DNA of 64,000 nt. Origin: Segetibacter sp. 3557_3. GTDB lineage: Bacteria; Bacteroidota; Bacteroidia; Chitinophagales; Chitinophagaceae. The notes below the pieces were generated by a model, which was not told the DNA's origin, did no database searches, and saw nothing but the letters and a program-made list of their open reading frames with translations. Each line of letters starts with the position of its first letter. Position 1 is the first letter of the stretch. The translations under genes were made by a program, and so were the position numbers. Shown in pieces: positions 28,855 to 37,679 of the stretch. Where the stretch lies: assembly GCF_004354985.1 (NCBI RefSeq), contig NZ_SMSK01000014.1:62001-126000 (forward strand), read 5' to 3'.

Positions 28855-30873
28855 GTGGGCAAGCAAATTAACAAGGTTAGCGCGGCAGGATTACTTATTG
28901 CGTTGGGCATTATTTACGGGGATATCGGGACTTCTCCTCTTTATGTATTTAATGCAATCATTTCTGAACGAACGATTACCGAACAGCTGGTGCTCGGCAG
29001 CCTGTCTTGTATTATCTGGACGATCACCTTACAAACCACCATCAAGTACGTTATCCTGATTCTCAGGGCGGATAACAACGGCGAAGGAGGCACCTTTGCC
29101 TTGTACGCACTTGTTCGACGACGAAAGAAATGGCTGGTGTTGCCAGCCATGATCGGGGGTGCCGCCCTTTTAGCGGACGGAATAATCACCCCTCCGATCT
29201 CCATTACCTCGGCCATTGAGGGATTACGGAAAATACCGGTACTACACGATATAGAAACCAACACGATTGTTGTGATCGTATTGGGGATCCTGGTGGCTTT
29301 TTTCTTTATGCAACAATTTGGCACCGCAAGCATCGGCAGAATGTTTGGTCCCATCATGCTGGTTTGGTTTTCGATGCTGGCGGTGCTGGGCGCCTCCCAT
29401 GTGATGGACGACCTGTCGATTTTCAAAGCTTTTAATCCCTACTACGCGGTTCAGTTCCTGGCTGTATACCCTGGTGGCTTTTGGCTGCTTGGGGCAGTTT
29501 TCCTTTGTACAACCGGGGCAGAAGCACTCTACAGCGACCTCGGCCATTGCGGACGGGCAAACATCCGCATGTCGTGGATCTTTGTAAAGTGTTGCCTTTT
29601 GCTAAACTATCTTGGGCAAGGCTCCTATTTGCTTGCGCACAGGTTGGGCATAACTGTAACCGAAGAAACTAAAGCGGCGCTCAACATCAACGCATTTTAC
29701 GACATCATGCCGCAATGGTTTGTGCTGATCGGGGTATTGATCGCAACTACGGCAGCCATTATTGCCAGCCAGGCAATGGTTTCCGGCTCTTTTACCCTGA
29801 TTAGTGAAGCCATGCGCCTTAACTTATGGCCGAAGTTGAAGATCCGTTACCCAACCGAAGCAAAGGGACAACTTTTTATACCCGGCATCAATACCCTCAT
29901 GTTTGTGGGCTGTGTCATCGTGGTTTTGTATTTCAAAAAGTCGTCAAGCATGGAAGCAGCATATGGGCTGGCGATCATCATCACCATGCTTGCTACGACG
30001 GTTTTGTATGCGAATTACATGGTTATTCACCGGATACGTGCGGGCTGGATTTACCTGTTTCTAATCAGTTATTTCCTGATTGAAGTGGTATACCTCACCG
30101 CCCTGTTGCAAAAGTTTACCCATGGTGGTTATATCACGATGTTGGTCGCAATGTTCATGTTTGTGATCATGTATGTATGGTACAGGTCCAGAAAGATCAA
30201 AAACCGGTACATTGAATTTGTACGGCTTGAGCACTATATACCGCAGATCCAGGAACTGAGCAATGACAAGTCAATCCCCAAGTATGCAACCCACCTGGTT
30301 TATATGACCAGTGCCAACAATCCCAACGAGATTGAACACAAGATCATTTACTCAATATTAAATAAGAAACCAAAACGCGCAGACATCTATTGGTTTGTAC
30401 ACGTAGACGTATTGGACGATCCCTATACTGCGGAGTACAGTGTTGATCACATTATTCCGAATGATATCATCCGGATAGAGTTCCGGCTTGGTTTTAAAGT
30501 GGAGCAAAGGATTAACCTGATGTTCAGGAAGGTGGTTGCCGACCTGGTAGCTAACAAAGAGGTAAACATTACCAGCAGGTACGAAAGCCTTGAACGAAAC
30601 AATGTTACGGGCGACTTCCAGTTTATCGTGATGGAGAAGTACCTGAGCCAGGATAATGAGTTGCCCTTTCTTGAGAAGATCATGATGAAGATCCACTTCT
30701 TCATAAAAGAGATTAGCCTAAGCGAAGAACGTGGTTTTGGCCTCGACCCGAGCAACGTTATTGTTGAAAAGTTTCCCTTGATTGTTGCACCAGTAACATC
30801 GCTGAAGCTTAAACGAATTATGCTCCGTTCAAACGAGGACGAAGACGAAGAAACGGACTATCCGGAAGGTTAA
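28855..30873 (+). CDS. kup: KUP family potassium transporter
   Basis: A K+/H+ symporter, about 672 residues, with twelve membrane helices in the first 430 residues and a 220-residue cytoplasmic C-terminal domain. The family signature GIIYGDIGTSPLYV lies at residues 20-33; LRADNNGEGGTFALYAL and GGAALLADGIITPPISI are further KUP motifs. There is no ATG near the start: candidates are GTG at 28855 and TTG at 28834. I prefer the GTG because it fits family N-termini and the -7 element. It is monocistronic, closed by a terminator. Confidence 0.93.
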   Translation: MGKQINKVSAAGLLIALGIIYGDIGTSPLYVFNAIISERTITEQLVLGSLSCIIWTITLQTTIKYVILILRADNNGEGGTFALYALVRRRKKWLVLPAMIGGAALLADGIITPPISITSAIEGLRKIPVLHDIETNTIVVIVLGILVAFFFMQQFGTASIGRMFGPIMLVWFSMLAVLGASHVMDDLSIFKAFNPYYAVQFLAVYPGGFWLLGAVFLCTTGAEALYSDLGHCGRANIRMSWIFVKCCLLLNYLGQGSYLLAHRLGITVTEETKAALNINAFYDIMPQWFVLIGVLIATTAAIIASQAMVSGSFTLISEAMRLNLWPKLKIRYPTEAKGQLFIPGINTLMFVGCVIVVLYFKKSSSMEAAYGLAIIITMLATTVLYANYMVIHRIRAGWIYLFLISYFLIEVVYLTALLQKFTHGGYITMLVAMFMFVIMYVWYRSRKIKNRYIEFVRLEHYIPQIQELSNDKSIPKYATHLVYMTSANNPNEIEHKIIYSILNKKPKRADIYWFVHVDVLDDPYTAEYSVDHIIPNDIIRIEFRLGFKVEQRINLMFRKVVADLVANKEVNITSRYESLERNNVTGDFQFIVMEKYLSQDNELPFLEKIMMKIHFFIKEISLSEERGFGLDPSNVIVEKFPLIVAPVTSLKLKRIMLRSNEDEDEETDYPEG

Positions 30874-30896
30874 AAGGCTTTCCAGACACTAATACT

Positions 30897-30929
30897 ATCA
30901 CCGGCCCATCAAGACCGGTGATTTTTTTT
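30897..30929 (+). terminator. Terminator after kup
   Basis: Stem ATCACCGG / CCGGTGAT (30897-30904, 30915-30922) with a 10-base loop, followed by a T run to 30929. Confidence 0.85.
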
Positions 30930-31210
30930 GTCCCGCCGAAGTAGTCCTGTATTTGACAAACACCAAACCATAAGCTGGCCAGGACCTTCACACCCGGATG
31001 CAATTCCTTAATAATTACATTCGTCCAAACCGCTCTCTCACTTACACCAGAGCTCCAGCTAAGCCTGTCGATTAGCTGAAACAATTACGAAGCTTGGCAG
31101 AGGAGTAGTTTGCCCATTTACGTTTAGCTGGTGTACCAACTTGTACAATGCTTTTATGGGTCGTTGTTTATGCATAGCTTAGGGAAGTCAACCCTCATCA
31201 ATATATCGCT
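30930..31210. other. Intergenic region upstream of hydrolase pair
   Basis: About 280 bp with no gene recognised. It contains CTTGTAC near 31139 in a context loosely like the dispersed repeat family (GGTGTACC before it). Confidence 0.35.
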
Positions 31211-31999
31211 TTGAACACCACCTTACTCTACTTCCTGTTGGTTTATGCGCTGGTGATCGTCGTGTATGTGCTGGTACAGGAAAGGCTCATTTTTAAACCC
31301 GAGAAGCTGGCTGCCGACTTTGCCTATAAGTACAATACGCCTTTCAGGGAGTTGTTTATCGATATTGTGCCAGGTGTAAGAATTAATGGGCTGCACTTTT
31401 ACCGGGAGAAACCGGATGGACTGATCCTGTATTTTCATGGGAACACCAGGAGCATCAAGGGCTGGGGTAAATATGCCATCGACTTCTTTCGCTATAACTA
31501 CGATGTTGTATTGGTGGACTACCGGGGGTTTGGCAAAAGCACCGGCAAGCGAAATGAACGTGACATGTTGAATGATATGCAGGTTGTGTACGAGACCTTA
31601 CAGCAGCAGTATGGCGAAAAGCATATTATTGTATACGGCAGGAGTTTGGGAAGCGGTTTTGCAGCCAAGGTTGCGAGCGACAACCAACCCCGCTACCTGA
31701 TCCTCGATGCGCCATTTTACAATTTCATAAAGGTTGTCGAGCGGTTTCTCCCCTTCCTCCCCCACCGGCTAATCCTGCGGTACCAGCTTCGTACTGACCG
31801 GTGGATCCGGAAAGTAAACTGTCATACCTACATCATTCATGGCACCAAAGACTGGCTGATACCGATCAGGCACAGTGAACAATTACAAAGGATTAACCCA
31901 AACAAAATAACCCTGATCCGAATTCATGGGGGAGGCCACAATAATCTTCCTACCTTTCCCGAGTACCACAATTTCATCAGGGATATACTAAGTCCCTGA
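31211..31999 (+). CDS. Membrane-anchored alpha/beta hydrolase (BEM46-like), first copy
   Basis: A 262-residue serine hydrolase with one N-terminal membrane helix (LLYFLLVYALVIVVYVLVQ). The fold is shown by LILYFHGNTRS (oxyanion loop), VLVDYRGFGKSTG, the nucleophile elbow YGRSLGSG (Ser near residue 145), an acid in HGTKDWLIP and the His in IHGGGHNNL. The only available start is TTG at 31211. It acts at the membrane; substrate unknown. A paralogue follows after 29 bp. Confidence 0.85.
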   Translation: MNTTLLYFLLVYALVIVVYVLVQERLIFKPEKLAADFAYKYNTPFRELFIDIVPGVRINGLHFYREKPDGLILYFHGNTRSIKGWGKYAIDFFRYNYDVVLVDYRGFGKSTGKRNERDMLNDMQVVYETLQQQYGEKHIIVYGRSLGSGFAAKVASDNQPRYLILDAPFYNFIKVVERFLPFLPHRLILRYQLRTDRWIRKVNCHTYIIHGTKDWLIPIRHSEQLQRINPNKITLIRIHGGGHNNLPTFPEYHNFIRDILSP

Positions 32000-32028
32000 G
32001 GGAACATTTGCTGAATTAATGGTTCGAT

Positions 32029-32877
32029 ATGAATAATGATGACCGCGTGTTAACTACAGTTCGGAAGCCACGTTCGCGAAGGCTTTTTGGCTGGATAAAA
32101 GTCTTCATAATTGTGTATTGCCTCATCGGCATTGCGATATATTATCTCCAGGACTATTTTGTACTGCACCCCGAAGTCGTACCTAACAGCGAGAAGTATA
32201 CCTTTACGAACCCCTTTGAGGAGCTAAATATTTATTACGATGAGCATGTCAATATCAACCTGGTAAAGTTCAGTCATACCGGCAGCACGTTCAAAGGCAT
32301 TATCCTATACTTTCATGGCAACCGCAACAACATTAAACGATACGCCGGCTTTGTTGAACCATTGAGCAGGCATGGGTATGAAGTATGGATGATGGACTAT
32401 CCGGGGTTCGGAAAAAGCACGGGCAAATTTTCAGAAGAATTGGTTTACGCCTGGTCGTTGGTGGCCTACAACCTTGCACGCAAACAGGTGGCTCCCGACA
32501 GTATCATCCTGTTTGGCAAATCTTTAGGCTCAGGCTTTGCAGCCCAACTCGCTTCGGTGAGGGATTGCAAACACCTGGTACTTGAGACCCCCTATTACAG
32601 CATGCTTTCGATGGCAGACACCTACTTTTGGATGTACCCCACACGTTGGATGATCAAGTACACCATTCCTACCTATCGCTTCCTCGAAAAGGTAACTGCA
32701 CCGATCACCATCTTTCATGGCACCGACGATAGCGTGATACCTTTTAGCAATGCAAAGCGACTGCAGGAAAAACTTAAGAAAGGTGATGCGTTTATTACTA
32801 TTCCGCAAGGCACCCATAACAACCTGAATAGCCATCCCCTGATGCGTAACAAAATAGATAGTTTGCTCAGTTTGTAA
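32029..32877 (+). CDS. Membrane-anchored alpha/beta hydrolase (BEM46-like), second copy
   Basis: A 282-residue paralogue of the preceding gene with the same order of features: one N-terminal helix (VFIIVYCLIGIAIYYL), ILYFHGNRNN, MMDYPGFGKSTG, FGKSLGSG with the nucleophile Ser, HGTDDSVIP and the His in QGTHNNL. Only 29 bp separate the two genes, so they are an operon formed by tandem duplication. Their sequences have diverged widely outside the catalytic motifs, so the duplication is not recent. Confidence 0.87.
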   Translation: MNNDDRVLTTVRKPRSRRLFGWIKVFIIVYCLIGIAIYYLQDYFVLHPEVVPNSEKYTFTNPFEELNIYYDEHVNINLVKFSHTGSTFKGIILYFHGNRNNIKRYAGFVEPLSRHGYEVWMMDYPGFGKSTGKFSEELVYAWSLVAYNLARKQVAPDSIILFGKSLGSGFAAQLASVRDCKHLVLETPYYSMLSMADTYFWMYPTRWMIKYTIPTYRFLEKVTAPITIFHGTDDSVIPFSNAKRLQEKLKKGDAFITIPQGTHNNLNSHPLMRNKIDSLLSL

Positions 32878-33082
32878 TCGGGACAGGCGGTTTACAAGTA
32901 GAGCTCCGCCGATCAATGGATCAAACCGTACAAGCGAGCGTGGCAAGTAAAGCCGACCCTTAACCAAATGCTCGTCCCAAAAAGAAAAAAAGCGGGTTCG
33001 GATCGTTTAACTGCATGCAGCTCTCTTGCATTGTCCCAGAGTCGGTTGCCCGGATTGCAATGGCCATTTTGCCGGTACAGGG

Positions 33083-36000
33083 CTACCTGATAAGCGTGAT
33101 AGTGCCCTTTAACATACGTTTATCCGGAAGTTCGCAAAACCATACGTAGGTACCGGAATCGGCCTGTACCCCGTTGTACAAACCATTCCAACCTTTTTTG
33201 TAATCGGCGGTCTCAAAGATTTTTGCACCCCACCGATTGTAAATAACGAGCCGGTATGATTTCAATTGCGGAGGATTGATGATCCGGAATTCGTCGTTTT
33301 TACCATCGTTATTGGGGGTAAAAGCAGATGGAAAATAGTAGCCGCAGATACCGGCAGACACCACCACAGCAGCACTGGCCGGACCGCATAAACTGCTTAC
33401 CACAACGCTATAGCTTCCGGGTTTTGTAACCAGGTACTGGCGCGCAGCGGAGCCATCCTGCCATTGATAGCCGCTGAAGCTTCCGGGATCGAGCATAAGC
33501 GTATCGCCCGGACATATGGTTTGCCCGGTTTGCAGCTGCGGTTTGGGCAGCCGCAGGACGGATAACCGAAGCGTTCTGGTTGAGTCACATCCACCAACAG
33601 CAGAAAAACGATCTACATAAGTTCCGACTGTGGAATACCCGGCGTAGGACTGCCCCTCGCAAATGGTGGTATCAATAGTTGTTTGTACCTGTTGACGAAC
33701 CGATAGTATAAGTGTGCGGCTGCTGTCGCAACCGGATGCTGTTGTAAAGTTGTTGGTATAGGTTCCTGCCTGGGTGTAGCCGAGATAACTGCTGCCAGCG
33801 CAAATACTTTGATTAATAATGCTGGTTATCCGTGGCCTGACGACCAGGTTTAGGGTTCGGATGCTGTCGCAGCCACTGGCTGATCGCAGGGTGTCGATAT
33901 ATGTTCCGCTACTGGTATATCCCGAAACACCTTGACCAAAACAAATGGTTGTGTCAACGGTTCTCCGGATGCGGTCAACAACGGAGAGGATCAATGTGCG
34001 GCTGCTGTCGCAACCCGATGCTGTTGTAAAGTTGTTGGTATAGGTTCCTGCCTGGGTGTAGCCCAGGTAACTGCCGCCCGCGCAAATACTTTGAGTGATC
34101 GTGCTGGTTATCCTGGGCCTGACGACCAGGTTTAAGGTGCGAATGCTGTCGCAGCCACTCGCCGAGCGCAGGGTATCGACATAGGTTCCGCTGCTGGTAT
34201 AGCCCCCAATACCCTGGCCAAAACAAATGGTTGTATCAACGGTTCGCCGGATGCGGTCCACAACGGAGAGGATCAGTGTGCGGCTGCTGTCGCAACCCGA
34301 TGCTGTTGTAAAGTTGTTGGTATAGGTTCCTGCCTGGGTGTAGCCAAGATAACTGCCGCCAGCGCAAATACTCTGATTAATCGTGCTGGTTATCCTGGGC
34401 CTGACGACCAGGTTTAAGGTTCGGATGCTGTCGCAGCCACTCGACGATCGCAGGGTGTCGGTATAGGTTCCGCTGCTGGTATAGCCCGCTATACCCTGGC
34501 CAAAACAAATGGTTGTGTCAATGGTTCTCCGGATGCGGTCAACAACGGATAGGATCAGTGTGCGGCTGCTGTCGCAACCTGATCCTGTTGTAAAATTGTT
34601 GATATAAGTTCCTGCCTGGGTGTAGCCAAGATAACTGCCGCCAGCGCAAATACTCTGATTAATCGTGCTGGTTATCCTGGGCCTGACGACCAGGTTTAAG
34701 GTTCGGATGCTGTCGCAGCCACTCGACGATCGCAGGGTGTCGGAATAGGTTCCGCTGCTGGTATAGCCCGCGATACCCTGGCCAAAACAAATGGTTGTGT
34801 CAATGGTTCTTCGGATGCGGTCAACAACGGATAGGATCAGTGTGCGGCTGCTGTCGCAACCAGATGCTGTTGTAAAGTTGTTGGTATAGGTTCCTGCCTG
34901 GGTATAGCCCAAATAACTGCTGCCCGCGCAAATACTTTGACTGATCGTACTCGTTATCCTAGGCCTGACGACCAGGTTTAAGGTACGGATGCTGTCGCAG
35001 CCACTCACCGAGCGCAGGGTGTCGATATAAGTTCCGCTGCTGGTATAGCCGGAAATACCCTGGCCAAAACAAATGGTTGTGTCAACGGTTCTCCGGATGC
35101 GATCAACAACAGAGAGGATCAGTGTCCGGCTGCTGTCGCAACCGGATCCTGTTGTAAAGTTGTTGGTATAGGTTCCTGCCTGGGTGTAGCCCAAATAGCT
35201 GCTGCCCGCGCAGATACTTTGATTAATTGTAGTGGTTATCCTCGGTCTCACGACCAGGTTTAAGGTTCGGATGCTGTCGCAGCCACTGGCCGATCGCAGG
35301 GTGTCGATATAAGTTCCGCTGCTGGTATAGCCGGAAATACCCTGGCCAAAACAAATGGTTGTATCAACGGTTCTCCGGATGCGATCAACAACAGAGAGGA
35401 TCAGTGTCCGGCTGCTGTCGCAACCGGATCCTGTTGTAAAGTTGTTGGTATAGGTTCCTGCCTGGGTGTAGCCCAAATAGCTGCTGCCCGCGCAGATACT
35501 TTGATTAATTGTAGTGGTTATCCTCGGCCTCACGACCAGGTTTAAGGTTCGGATGCTGTCGCAACCTTTTGATCCCACATAGGTGTCGACAAAAGTGCCG
35601 CTGGTGTTATGGCCTGCGATGGCCTGACCAAGACAGATGCTGGTATCAACTGTTGTATAGGTTTTGTCGTAAACCTGCACTTTAAGCGAGTCAATTACTT
35701 CTATACAGCCAGGTATGGTTGCTTTGAGGATGTAAGTTCCGCTATGAATGGGCAAGGCATTGTTGATTTCAACCCGTGGGCGGTTGATCAATAAATTGTT
35801 TGGACCCGACCACTGGTAGGTTGCGCCAATTACCGTATCTGTGTACAGCAGCAGGTTCGAGCCAATGCATAAGGTGTCATCATTGCTTCGGGCGATTGCT
35901 GTAAGCTGGGCAAAGTCGCTAAAGTAACCAAAAGAGGTACCTGAAAAAGAACTGCCACCCTGCAGAAATCCAAGATGGAATACGTGACTCGTATTGTTTA

Positions 36001-37249
36001 CCTGAACGATACTGCCTGTTGGTACATCTGCCAGTGATACTAAAACTTTTGCAGCAAGCCACTGGCCGGAACTTCCCGGCACTACAGAAAAGTCGCTTGA
36101 CTTGATAATGCCGGGCATTCCATTCAACAAGAAGTCGCCCTGCCCACCCTGTTCCACGATCAAGGTGATGTACAGGTTTTCGGCAGATGTTCTCTTAAAG
36201 GAGATGCGCGTACTGCCATTGCATTTCAGGCGGGGCAGGATAGCAGAGCCCAGTTCACAACCAATTCCGGTTAGCTGGTAAACATAAACCGGCTTATCTG
36301 AAGATATGAAGGTGCTAAAGTTTTGAAGTGATGAGAGGTAGGTCATACCCTTGCTCAGGGTTGCAACAGTTACCCCGTCCTTTCTTATGGTGGTGCCATC
36401 TTCTACCGCCATAATGTACAGTTGGTCGTCGGGGAAGTTCAGGTCACCTTTTAGCGCGATGTATTCAGTTCCAAGGATATTTACCGGCACAGTCTGGTCG
36501 CCAATAATGTCGGCACAAAATCCATTGGCCGGGGTATAAACTTCGTCGTCGCTAAGGGTTATTGCAACGGGCTTATTGCTGGTTACATGTGAGCCCTGAA
36601 GGTGTTGAAAGCCTGCCTGACCCGTAGCCACGGCAGCATAACATTGCCCTTTATTGAGCACAACCTGGAAAGTCGTGTTTGCGGGGTGACCGACGATGGG
36701 GTTGGATGGCGTAATGGTTACCGTGGTATTGTCCTCAGAGGCAATGATGTTAAATGAAGAGTATGGCAATGGACTGTAAGCCGGGTGATTGCCATAGTTG
36801 AACTGGGATGATATCCAGAAGTCGGTGCCGAGTGCGTTGCGTGCCTTAAGCGTGAATACATCAGGATTAAAGCTGCCTGCATTCACTTCGTAGTAAGCCG
36901 AAATCCGGGCGGTTGAAGTGATCTTTAACCCGCTATTGACAATAGCATTTGCTGGGCGGGTTTCTATTCTATCGATCCAGGTGGTGAGGTCGACGGAGCG
37001 GGTTGAGTTTGCAGGAAGGTTATAGATTTGTGTAGGCATACCGCCTACTGCGGGCTGTGAGATGGTAATGGTTGCCGGCTTTTCGTAGCTGATCAGGTTC
37101 ATTACAATTGGCCTGTCAAGGGTGACACCCGCGTACACAGCATTTGCAATCTCCGGTGCTGCAAACCAAAATGCCGTATCCGTTTGTGCTTTCAAGCCAG
37201 ACGAAAAAAGCAAACAGCAGCTGAGAAAACACAGGTATAAATATTTCAT
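33083..37249 (-). CDS. Giant secreted repeat protein with type IX (CHU_C/gliding) C-terminus
   Basis: A 1388-residue surface or secreted protein from the ATG at 37249, with a signal peptide (CFLSCCLLFSSGLKAQ). Residues about 25-440 resemble an IgGFc-binding-type beta region (TDTAFWFAAPEI, GTDFWISSQFN). A PKD/Ig-like segment follows. Then come about 15 half-repeats of 46-48 residues in alternating A/B types with motif ICxG...GYxxxGTY...GCDSxRTLxLxV, each with two cysteines. The C-terminus FPSAFTPNNDGKNDEF ... YNRWGAKIFE ... GTYVWFCEL is the gliding motility-associated C-terminal domain used by type IX secretion. Probable adhesin or stalk. The repeat DNA has an exact 282-bp period. Confidence 0.88.
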   Translation of the reverse strand: MKYLYLCFLSCCLLFSSGLKAQTDTAFWFAAPEIANAVYAGVTLDRPIVMNLISYEKPATITISQPAVGGMPTQIYNLPANSTRSVDLTTWIDRIETRPANAIVNSGLKITSTARISAYYEVNAGSFNPDVFTLKARNALGTDFWISSQFNYGNHPAYSPLPYSSFNIIASEDNTTVTITPSNPIVGHPANTTFQVVLNKGQCYAAVATGQAGFQHLQGSHVTSNKPVAITLSDDEVYTPANGFCADIIGDQTVPVNILGTEYIALKGDLNFPDDQLYIMAVEDGTTIRKDGVTVATLSKGMTYLSSLQNFSTFISSDKPVYVYQLTGIGCELGSAILPRLKCNGSTRISFKRTSAENLYITLIVEQGGQGDFLLNGMPGIIKSSDFSVVPGSSGQWLAAKVLVSLADVPTGSIVQVNNTSHVFHLGFLQGGSSFSGTSFGYFSDFAQLTAIARSNDDTLCIGSNLLLYTDTVIGATYQWSGPNNLLINRPRVEINNALPIHSGTYILKATIPGCIEVIDSLKVQVYDKTYTTVDTSICLGQAIAGHNTSGTFVDTYVGSKGCDSIRTLNLVVRPRITTTINQSICAGSSYLGYTQAGTYTNNFTTGSGCDSSRTLILSVVDRIRRTVDTTICFGQGISGYTSSGTYIDTLRSASGCDSIRTLNLVVRPRITTTINQSICAGSSYLGYTQAGTYTNNFTTGSGCDSSRTLILSVVDRIRRTVDTTICFGQGISGYTSSGTYIDTLRSVSGCDSIRTLNLVVRPRITSTISQSICAGSSYLGYTQAGTYTNNFTTASGCDSSRTLILSVVDRIRRTIDTTICFGQGIAGYTSSGTYSDTLRSSSGCDSIRTLNLVVRPRITSTINQSICAGGSYLGYTQAGTYINNFTTGSGCDSSRTLILSVVDRIRRTIDTTICFGQGIAGYTSSGTYTDTLRSSSGCDSIRTLNLVVRPRITSTINQSICAGGSYLGYTQAGTYTNNFTTASGCDSSRTLILSVVDRIRRTVDTTICFGQGIGGYTSSGTYVDTLRSASGCDSIRTLNLVVRPRITSTITQSICAGGSYLGYTQAGTYTNNFTTASGCDSSRTLILSVVDRIRRTVDTTICFGQGVSGYTSSGTYIDTLRSASGCDSIRTLNLVVRPRITSIINQSICAGSSYLGYTQAGTYTNNFTTASGCDSSRTLILSVRQQVQTTIDTTICEGQSYAGYSTVGTYVDRFSAVGGCDSTRTLRLSVLRLPKPQLQTGQTICPGDTLMLDPGSFSGYQWQDGSAARQYLVTKPGSYSVVVSSLCGPASAAVVVSAGICGYYFPSAFTPNNDGKNDEFRIINPPQLKSYRLVIYNRWGAKIFETADYKKGWNGLYNGVQADSGTYVWFCELPDKRMLKGTITLIR
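33690..35580. repeat. Exact 282-bp tandem repeats inside the secreted protein gene
   Basis: The landmark CGACCAGGTT recurs at 33841, 34123, 34405, 34687, 34969, 35251 and 35533, each exactly 282 bp (94 codons) apart. The copies are nearly identical at the DNA level, including at silent positions, which indicates recent amplification or gene conversion. Copy number is likely to vary between strains and to be prone to assembly collapse. Confidence 0.95.
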
Positions 37250-37679
37250 TTTCCTCCCGAATTTGAACACAGGTTACTGCGACTTAAGGGTACTTAAAAC
37301 GTATTTAGGTGGTCGTTTATTAGAATGCAGATCCGGGGAGGTATCAAAAAGAATATTGAGGCACAAACTAACTTTTATCGACCAATTCCTTGATCGACAG
37401 AATAAATATACACTTCCGGCTAAACAAACCGTAATAATTGATCATATACATGAGCGCTGCCTATCGGTAATAAGTTGCAGCCGGATTAAAGTTTAGTAAG
37501 CGGCCTTGCTGTTACCGATTTCGCCGGGATAACCGTTACACCCGGTCGATCTCATCTTTGAAGAACCTTTCAACTTCCTGGTTGATTAAAAGCTCGTGAA
37601 GCGCCGAAGCTCAGTTGGAGTTGCAGCACGGCTATATTGAAGGAACAACTATGTACCGACCATGCCGGTGAGCCTATGC
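37250..37679. other. Intergenic region without supported gene
   Basis: About 430 bp between the antiporter stop and the start of the secreted protein (both minus strand). It should hold the promoter of the repeat protein; no coding or RNA gene was recognised. Confidence 0.45.

Noticed and set aside
30818-31084. 88-aa minus-strand frame after kup
   Set aside because: It spans the kup terminator and the end of kup in antisense.
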